This document shows, one piece after another, positions 61,601-64,000 of a stretch of 64,000 nt of DNA. The position numbers and the translations under genes were made by a program. The stretch is from the NCBI RefSeq assembly GCF_932526225.1, contig NC_064036.1, forward strand, positions 5,339,519 through 5,403,518, given 5' to 3'. The notes beneath the pieces were generated by a model that searched no databases, was not told the origin of the DNA, and saw only the letters and a program-made list of their open reading frames with translations. Position 1 is the first letter of the stretch. The number at the start of each line of letters is the position of its first letter. Source of the stretch: Nematostella vectensis. Lineage: Eukaryota > Cnidaria > Anthozoa > Actiniaria > Edwardsiidae.

Positions 61601-63150
61601 AAACAAACCTACTCACGGAAGAAATTAAAAAAATCAAACAAGTAAGCTATATACTTCAGTCGTAAGTTTACCACCGTGAGCTCGGCAGGTGATGGGGTGA
61701 TCTGATCATTTCTTAGTCTCCTTCGCAGCGCCCAGCGGTCGGAGCCACAAAGCGCTCCCCGCCCGTAGGGATTGCTCAGATTCGAACAACATTCCTTTCC
61801 AATTGTATGTACATCAAGATGATGTCAAACGGCTAAACCAATCAAATGCCTCTCCATTGAACAATGAGCCAATGAAAATACCATTGAACTGTCATTCCTG
61901 TTTTAGCGCGAAATCATATACTCATCTGAGAAAACTTCAGCTGAGAATTCCACAAATTCAAAACAGATGAGCGCCATTGTTCCCAAATAATGGATAGCGA
62001 TGAATATCACTCCAAAGAAGATCCAAAACATCGACAACGATTGTTTTATTTTTTGTAAAGAGATAATAATAGGGAAGGACAAAATCTATAGGTATTCAAA
62101 AAATCGAGAATCTAAAGGCATTGTTTGTTTGTAAACCATGCAATCGTACTCGGCAAAGTTTCAAAGAGCAAGAGATAAACTTCAGTCTGTACAAAAAGAA
62201 ATTAAAAGTGCATTCAAAAGAGAAAAACCGAGAATCAAGCGTCTGCTTAGCGCTGCAGGCGATGGGAAAACACCAAAAGCTTCGAAAGTGTTGCAATTTC
62301 CTGTCGCAACGCCATCTTGCGCTTCTTTCTCCCACGATGACTTCGAGAACGATTTAGGATGCTGGACCCCACAAAACTTGAAAGGTTTCACTCCCTCAAA
62401 ATGGGTTTCTTTCGCCCTTGTCAACAAGTCCAACAGTTTGGTCTTGTGTTTCCATCATTCCCGCATCTCACAGGGATTACTAGCACTAAACAAACAAGTG
62501 TCCGTTTTCACGCTTCTTCTTTGAATGATAATACACGGATCGTGATTGGTTTTCTTGCCATGGCGCGAACAGTTCTCGAAATATGGTACCCAAAATTTGA
62601 TTGGCTAAAAGCGGGAAAGGAATGTAGTTCGAATCTGAGCAGCCCCTACGGGCGGGGAGCGCTTTGTGGCTCCTACCGCTGGGCGCTGCGAAGGAGACTA
62701 ATCATTTCTTTTGTATGGGTTAGATCTGGAATAACGGCGAGTGTTGTGCGCCCCTTGTAAACAAATTTGCAGATAAATGAAAAAGTTTTACATTTTGAGT
62801 ATTATTATCTATGCCGGATAGCATAGATAAGATTGGGGAGCTTTAGTATCAGTTGAGTGTTATGTCATATTTATGCTCTTTTTAATTATGACAAGCCATA
62901 TCGTATTAAACAGCAGGATGGCTATTTGGCCCTTCAACTACAGTTCTCCCCTTTTTATTAATGTCCTTCTTATTGATTTTGTTTTTAGAGAAAGGGAGTG
63001 AAAATCATTGCGGTTGGGGTCGGGTCCAGTATTAAAAGATCCGAGCTCAAGCAAATCGCCAACGGCAATGCAAATCACGTGATCAAGGTCCTCAAATTCG
63101 ACGACCTGTTGCCGCACCTTCCCAACGTACTGCGCGCGTCATGCGTGTGA
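34550..63150 (+). CDS. Giant secreted adhesin: TSP1-vWFA-(discoidin)x15-vWFA, 38 coding exons, 3,055 aa
   Basis: An extracellular adhesion or matrix-type protein, not matched to a named gene. Exons outside the array: 34550-34607, 34996-35167, 35776-35872, 36060-36207, 36553-36750, 37069-37248, 37450-37859, 37951-38110, 38328-38495, 38697-38887, 39310-39451, 39570-39754, 40013-40147, 40221-40368, 40503-40899, 41285-41358, 41480-41823, 42009-42150, 43594-43937, 47275-47416; then 15 array exons (52438-58489); then 59355-59621, 60474-60652, 62989-63150. Every junction is GT-AG and the frame is unbroken for 9,168 nt. Domains: signal peptide 1-19; unknown Cys-containing domain about 27-158; TSP1 about 159-224 and 225-284; vWFA 285-474; discoidin 1-5 (475-1278); discoidin 6-15 (1279-2853); vWFA 2854-3055. 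There is no transmembrane segment or GPI signal at the end, so it is likely secreted. The combination resembles coral skeletal-matrix coadhesin-type proteins (established for that family; homology here is inferred). A transcript could use fewer exons. Confidence 0.85.
34996..36207 (+). CDS. Adhesin exons 2-4: unrecognised cysteine-containing domain
   Basis: Three exons (34996-35167, 35776-35872, 36060-36207) encode about 139 residues with [52 protein letters not shown] and paired cysteines after it. The GCYKD...RALP...GYxxFAIQ...ECWSG spacing resembles WSC- or apple-like lectin folds found in invertebrate secreted proteins, but I cannot assign a family with confidence. It sits between signal peptide and TSP1 repeats, so it would be the outermost N-terminal module. 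Confidence 0.75.
36553..37248 (+). CDS. Adhesin exons 5-6: two thrombospondin type 1 repeats
   Basis: Each exon is one TSP1 repeat. Exon 5 (36553-36750) has [22 protein letters not shown] and exon 6 (37069-37248) has [18 protein letters not shown]. Both carry the WxxW motif, the [16 protein letters not shown] core, the RxRxRxC strand and six cysteines, ending in CNKDACPE and CGNDPCP. Exons are phase 1-1. TSP1 repeats typically bind glycans and can be C-mannosylated on WxxW. Confidence 0.95.
37450..38110 (+). CDS. Adhesin exons 7-8: first vWFA domain
   Basis: Exon 7 (37450-37859) and exon 8 (37951-38110) encode a complete von Willebrand factor A domain. The MIDAS metal site is intact: DGSGS (Asp 297, Ser 299, Ser 301), the Thr in GWTRTDLAL and the Asp in VFTDGKTN. 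The final strand reads [17 protein letters not shown]. It can therefore be expected to bind a divalent cation and a protein ligand such as collagen. Confidence 0.95.
38328..39451 (+). CDS. Discoidin domain 1 (exons 9-11)
   Basis: An F5/8 type C domain in three exons (38328-38495, 38697-38887, 39310-39451). It has a Pro-rich entry ([10 protein letters not shown]), the first Cys before [37 protein letters not shown] and the closing [23 protein letters not shown]. The two conserved cysteines that tie the ends of the domain are present. Confidence 0.93.
39570..40368 (+). CDS. Discoidin domain 2 (exons 12-14)
   Basis: Three exons: 39570-39754, 40013-40147 and 40221-40368. Landmarks: [53 protein letters not shown] and [20 protein letters not shown] ending in GC. 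The intron between the first two exons falls exactly after QWLQ, inside the fold. Confidence 0.93.
40503..41358 (+). CDS. Discoidin domain 3 (exons 15-16)
   Basis: Exon 15 (40503-40899) holds nearly the whole domain from [20 protein letters not shown] to IIAR; exon 16 (41285-41358) adds [20 protein letters not shown] and the last GC. The single internal intron is in phase 2 and lies later in the fold than in any other discoidin domain of this gene. Confidence 0.92.
41480..42150 (+). CDS. Discoidin domain 4 (exons 17-18)
   Basis: Exons 41480-41823 and 42009-42150. It contains [39 protein letters not shown], and [20 protein letters not shown] ending in GC. The internal intron (phase 0, before VFEGNKDR) is at the same position as in domain 5 and in the second domain of each array unit. 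Confidence 0.92.
42294..42813. repeat. Long inverted repeat with a hammerhead-like core in each arm
   Basis: The left arm (42294 to about 42390) and right arm (about 42720 to 42813) are inverted copies: ATGAATCAACACAAGGTT, AAACGCCTCT, AGAGTGGTTGCGCTGACG and TTTCGAGCGTTAGCCCTTCG. Read outward, each arm contains CGACGAAGGGC-(4 nt)-GCTCGAAACGTC, which resembles the conserved core of the hammerhead ribozymes found in Penelope-like element ends. It lies in an adhesin intron. Confidence 0.6.
43594..47416 (+). CDS. Discoidin domain 5 (exons 19-20), split by a repeat-filled intron
   Basis: Exon 19 (43594-43937) encodes [20 protein letters not shown] to EGGAKK and exon 20 (47275-47416) encodes [12 protein letters not shown] to AELYGC. 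The 3.3-kb intron between them contains the GTAAY array and a long-TIR element, the latter ending only about 60 bp before the exon 20 acceptor. The phases match (0), so the domain still reads through. Confidence 0.9.
44100..44702 (+). repeat. (GTAAC/GTAAT)n pentanucleotide array, about 600 bp
   Basis: About 120 units of GTAAC, GTAAT and a few GTAGC run almost without interruption. C-type and T-type units occur in blocks rather than at random. The array is open in the opposite strand ([11 protein letters not shown]), which is a consequence of the pentamer lacking stops on that strand, not a gene. Confidence 0.98.
44848..47218. mobile_element. Long-TIR non-autonomous element, about 2.4 kb
   Basis: The left end (GGAACAGTGATTGTTAGGC at 44861) and right end (reverse complement GGAACATTGATTGTTAGGCC, ending at 47205) are inverted. 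The match resumes further in: GTGAGCCCGCACCTTTTCAG near 45170 against GTGAGCCCGAACCTTTTCAG in reverse complement near 47125. TIRs therefore span roughly 300 bp or more. No transposase is encoded. A phrase near 45568-45600 (GGCCATCCGCTCTAAATTAT) recurs inverted at 8112-8137, so the family has other relics in the window. Confidence 0.6.
46076..46139. repeat. 64-bp mini foldback with TAGCCTGC ends
   Basis: TAGCCTGCGTGCAGGAAATA and its inverted copy enclose a 7-nt loop. The TAGCCTGCxTGCA terminus is shared with the larger element at 49040-49714. The 9 bp on each side match at 6 of 9 positions (CGGCATGTT, TCTCATGTT). Confidence 0.65.
47767..50265 (-). mobile_element. Degraded CR1/L2-like LINE, internally deleted and interrupted
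   Basis: Reading minus from about 50265, fragments follow the order of a non-LTR retrotransposon: endonuclease pieces ([52 protein letters not shown]), then after the inserted MITE the linker ([21 protein letters not shown]), then RT pieces ([25 protein letters not shown]) and the C-terminal [17 protein letters not shown]. The catalytic RT core is missing. The 3' end is a (TTA)n tail at 47767-47785. Stops and frameshifts show it is dead. It lies antisense in the adhesin intron between exon 20 and the discoidin array. Confidence 0.85.
49040..49714. mobile_element. Mutator-like MITE, 675 bp, exact 9-bp target duplication
   Basis: TCATTGGAT flanks both ends (49031-49039, 49715-49723). The ends begin TAGCCTGCTTGCAGGCGGTA and, in reverse complement, TAGCCTGCTTGCACGCGGTA. 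A second, larger internal palindrome (GCAGGGCAGGGGGAGAGAAG against its inverted copy, 49149-49225) means the centre also folds back. It has no transposase. It sits inside the LINE endonuclease sequence at codons for SSND, and therefore inserted after the LINE. A 9-bp duplication is typical of MULEs. Confidence 0.85.
50545..50605 (+). pseudogene. Relic of a discoidin exon (A-type)
   Basis: CCTCAGAATGGGACGCCAAC, part of the A-type discoidin exon (SEWDANHSP), is recognisable here as CCTCAGAATGGGACGCCACC, preceded by ATCACCTTCT (array: ATCACTGCCT) and followed by ACTCCCAACGA (array: ACTCCCCAGACCGA). A one-base deletion breaks the frame and no splice sites remain. It is about 1.9 kb upstream of the first intact A exon. 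Confidence 0.65.
51219..51774. mobile_element. MITE with CCTAGATACATAA ends, about 556 bp
   Basis: The left end GGCCTAGATACATAATTCCGG is mirrored by CCGGGAGTTATGTATCTAGA at the right. Near the right end the interior holds several GGGATTTTTAGGATTTTTAG-type repeats. No target duplication was clear and no transposase is present. Confidence 0.6.
52438..53577 (+). CDS. Array unit 1: discoidin domains 6 and 7
   Basis: Exon A 52438-52911 (a whole discoidin domain in one exon, 474 nt), exon B 53012-53343 and exon C 53439-53577 (second domain). A holds [32 protein letters not shown] and [21 protein letters not shown]+C hold [34 protein letters not shown] and [20 protein letters not shown]. Unlike the other units, A reads NDFNQW rather than NDSNQW. 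The intron before A is a diverged version of the inter-unit spacer. Confidence 0.95.
53666..54805 (+). CDS. Array unit 2: discoidin domains 8 and 9
   Basis: Exons 53666-54139, 54240-54571 and 54667-54805, all bounded by the same splice sites as unit 1. Its A exon carries the GGTCTCGC and AAGAAAACTGG variants shared by units 3 and 4. It appears identical to unit 3 including introns, implying a very recent duplication or conversion. Confidence 0.95.
54894..56033 (+). CDS. Array unit 3: discoidin domains 10 and 11
   Basis: Exons 54894-55367, 55468-55799 and 55895-56033. I found no difference from unit 2 by eye, in exons or introns. Its C exon has the ATCTACGCCC and TTTGCACAC variants seen in units 1-3. 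Confidence 0.95.
56122..57261 (+). CDS. Array unit 4: discoidin domains 12 and 13
   Basis: Exons 56122-56595, 56696-57027 and 57123-57261. Its A exon matches units 2-3, but from the B-C intron on it matches unit 5: the intron has AAAGTACATTT and ends CCTTTAG, and exon C starts ATTCTTTC (Ile for Val) and reads [18 protein letters not shown] (His for Tyr, Gly for Ala). The unit is thus a mosaic. Confidence 0.95.
57350..58489 (+). CDS. Array unit 5: discoidin domains 14 and 15
   Basis: Exons 57350-57823, 57924-58255 and 58351-58489. The first half of its A exon has unit-1 variants (CGATCTCGC, AAAAAAACTGG, GCAAGAC) and the second half has unit-2 variants (GATTCCAATC, AATAGCGATAG). Exon C ends GCHKG instead of GCRKG. 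The spacer after it is homologous to the others only up to about 58551. Confidence 0.95.
59355..63150 (+). CDS. Adhesin exons 36-38: second vWFA domain and stop
   Basis: Exons 59355-59621, 60474-60652 and 62989-63150. The MIDAS is intact: MDRSGSVRR, the Thr in [10 protein letters not shown] and the Asp in VMTDGQTN. The last strand is [17 protein letters not shown], and the protein ends ...LRASCV with TGA at 63148-63150. It is most similar to the first vWFA of the same protein (both have TRTDLAL, GGDRxxKPN, SKPYxTVL), so the two probably arose by duplication within the gene. The extra intron in its N-terminal half is not present in the first copy. Confidence 0.92.
59622..60473. other. Adhesin intron, no feature recognised
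   Basis: Between the first and second exons of vWFA 2. It contains mixed-complexity sequence with a short open frame (59978-60235) that has no family motif. No transposon ends were seen. Confidence 0.5.
61714..62700. mobile_element. Mutator-like element, 987 bp, about 90-bp TIRs, 9-bp target duplication, with an ORF
   Basis: ATCATTTCT flanks both ends (61705-61713, 62701-62709). The TIRs begin TAGTCTCCTTCGCAGCGCCC and are about 93% identical over 90 bp. It lies in the last intron of the adhesin gene. It encodes no transposase but carries the plus-strand ORF at 62138-62524. Confidence 0.85.
62138..62524 (+). CDS. ORF inside the Mutator-like element, function unknown
   Basis: 128 codons starting [20 protein letters not shown]; the first 40 residues are Lys/Arg-rich and helix-like, followed by a Ser/Phe-rich part ([19 protein letters not shown]). 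I recognise no family. It could be cargo captured from a host gene (a Pack-MULE-like event), a remnant of an element protein, or chance. No splice sites were needed to read it. Confidence 0.25.
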   Translation: MQSYSAKFQRARDKLQSVQKEIKSAFKREKPRIKRLLSAAGDGKTPKASKVLQFPVATPSCASFSHDDFENDLGCWTPQNLKGFTPSKWVSFALVNKSNSLVLCFHHSRISQGLLALNKQVSVFTLLL

Positions 63151-64000
63151 TTGCGGCTACTCAGCAGAAGAAGTAAGTCTCTATGAACCAGAACTGAGCG
63201 TTTGCTAATTTGATTTTCATTTTTTTTTCTTCTAGAGGAAGGAGGAGTTATTGGGGGGGGATAGGGGTTTTCGTTACCAACTCGTCAGATACCAAATATA
63301 CGGAAAATGGTTTCGGCAGAGTATTTCTTTACTAGTGTTGTCAGGGGCGAACTAGGTCAAAGTGCATGCGGGAGGTTTATTGTAAGGACAAGCTTATTTT
63401 AGCGAGCATGGAGGTACTCGAGCTCGTTCTAGGAGGCAACGATCAGACGATTCTTCCTTGACTAGGGGTTGTCTTCACGAAGCCAACAGAACTTACTCGA
63501 TAGCCTCCACAGCAAGCTGTTGTTATAACAAGTGCAATATGTTCTACAGTGAACTCCTACTTATACTGACTAATTAATTATTCGGTAATAACTGGTTTGA
63601 CTGCTGTAGGAGAGGTGATGCAAGAAATGCAAGTGAATGTTGATCTAAGGGAACAGAACAATTTCACACTTAAGGATTACTATAGTAAGAATCCGTCGAT
63701 GTTTGAATAACAATCAATTGACTAGAAATAATCATTATATAAAATACTACAGAATAATGGGCTGAGGGATACGTTTGGCTTGTTCGAAATGTCTGTGAAG
63801 TAAATATTTATCTAAGGTAAACGCTAAACTGGTTTTGGCATAGGTCACACTGCGCATGACCTGTATGACTAGCAAGTGCATACTTAGTATTCAGAATGAA
63901 AGGTGAAAAAAGGTGATAAAAGGTCAATATTGAAATCCGGTGAGCGAACTAGGATTTCTAGAATATTTATTTATGAGATGTTGTAGAATAGTTGCACAAC
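63151..64000 (+). other. 3' flank of the adhesin gene
   Basis: This presumably includes the 3' UTR. No canonical AATAAA was recognised close to the stop, no further exon is supported, and there are no transposon ends. A poly-T run lies at 63217-63230. Confidence 0.4.

Noticed and set aside
1-64000. tRNA, rRNA or CRISPR features
   Set aside because: I looked for cloverleaf arms with a TTCGAATC-type loop, ribosomal core motifs and regularly spaced short repeats, and found none that I could support.

Overview
The window is intron-rich animal DNA of roughly 38-40% GC. It has spliced genes with GT-AG introns, many small inverted-repeat transposons, poly-G tracts and LINE fragments. A secreted protein combining vWFA, TSP1 and many discoidin domains suggests a cnidarian, most likely an anthozoan (sea anemone or coral). 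That assignment is inference from domain style and repeat content; the species cannot be named from the sequence.

Layout. From 1 to about 4.2 kb there is repeat-rich DNA with one weak candidate terminal exon. From 4.2 to about 19.1 kb on the minus strand lies a complete type I phosphatidylinositol-4-phosphate 5-kinase gene (16 confidently joined coding exons, 688 aa, plus an optional upstream coding exon), with several MITEs and a LINE in its introns. Head-to-head with it, from 20.0 to 25.6 kb on the plus strand, is a complete 12-exon mitochondrial methionyl-tRNA formyltransferase gene (355 aa). From 25.6 to about 31.5 kb is an intergenic region built from diverged copies of one segment. At 31.5-32.2 kb a TATA-box/5'-exon/splice-donor cassette is present twice in tandem.

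From 34.55 to 63.15 kb on the plus strand is one very large gene. I join 38 coding exons in a single continuous frame (9,168 nt, 3,055 aa). Domain order: signal peptide, an unrecognised cysteine-containing domain, two TSP1 repeats, vWFA, fifteen discoidin (F5/8 type C) domains, second vWFA, stop. Ten of the discoidin domains come from five near-identical tandem copies of a 1,228-bp, three-exon genomic unit (52.4-58.5 kb). Every module boundary is a phase-1 intron, so whole units can be gained or lost without breaking the frame. The introns of this gene hold a (GTAAY)n array, a 2.4-kb long-TIR element, a degraded CR1/L2-like LINE interrupted by a Mutator-like MITE, a relic of a discoidin exon, and a second Mutator-like element that carries an ORF.

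The kinase and formyltransferase are housekeeping genes that probably share an intergenic promoter region. The adhesin is an extracellular matrix or cell-surface-type protein whose length is evolving by exon-module amplification. No rRNA, tRNA or CRISPR was recognised. All coordinates were worked out by eye, so exon edges rest on splice consensus plus frame continuity.
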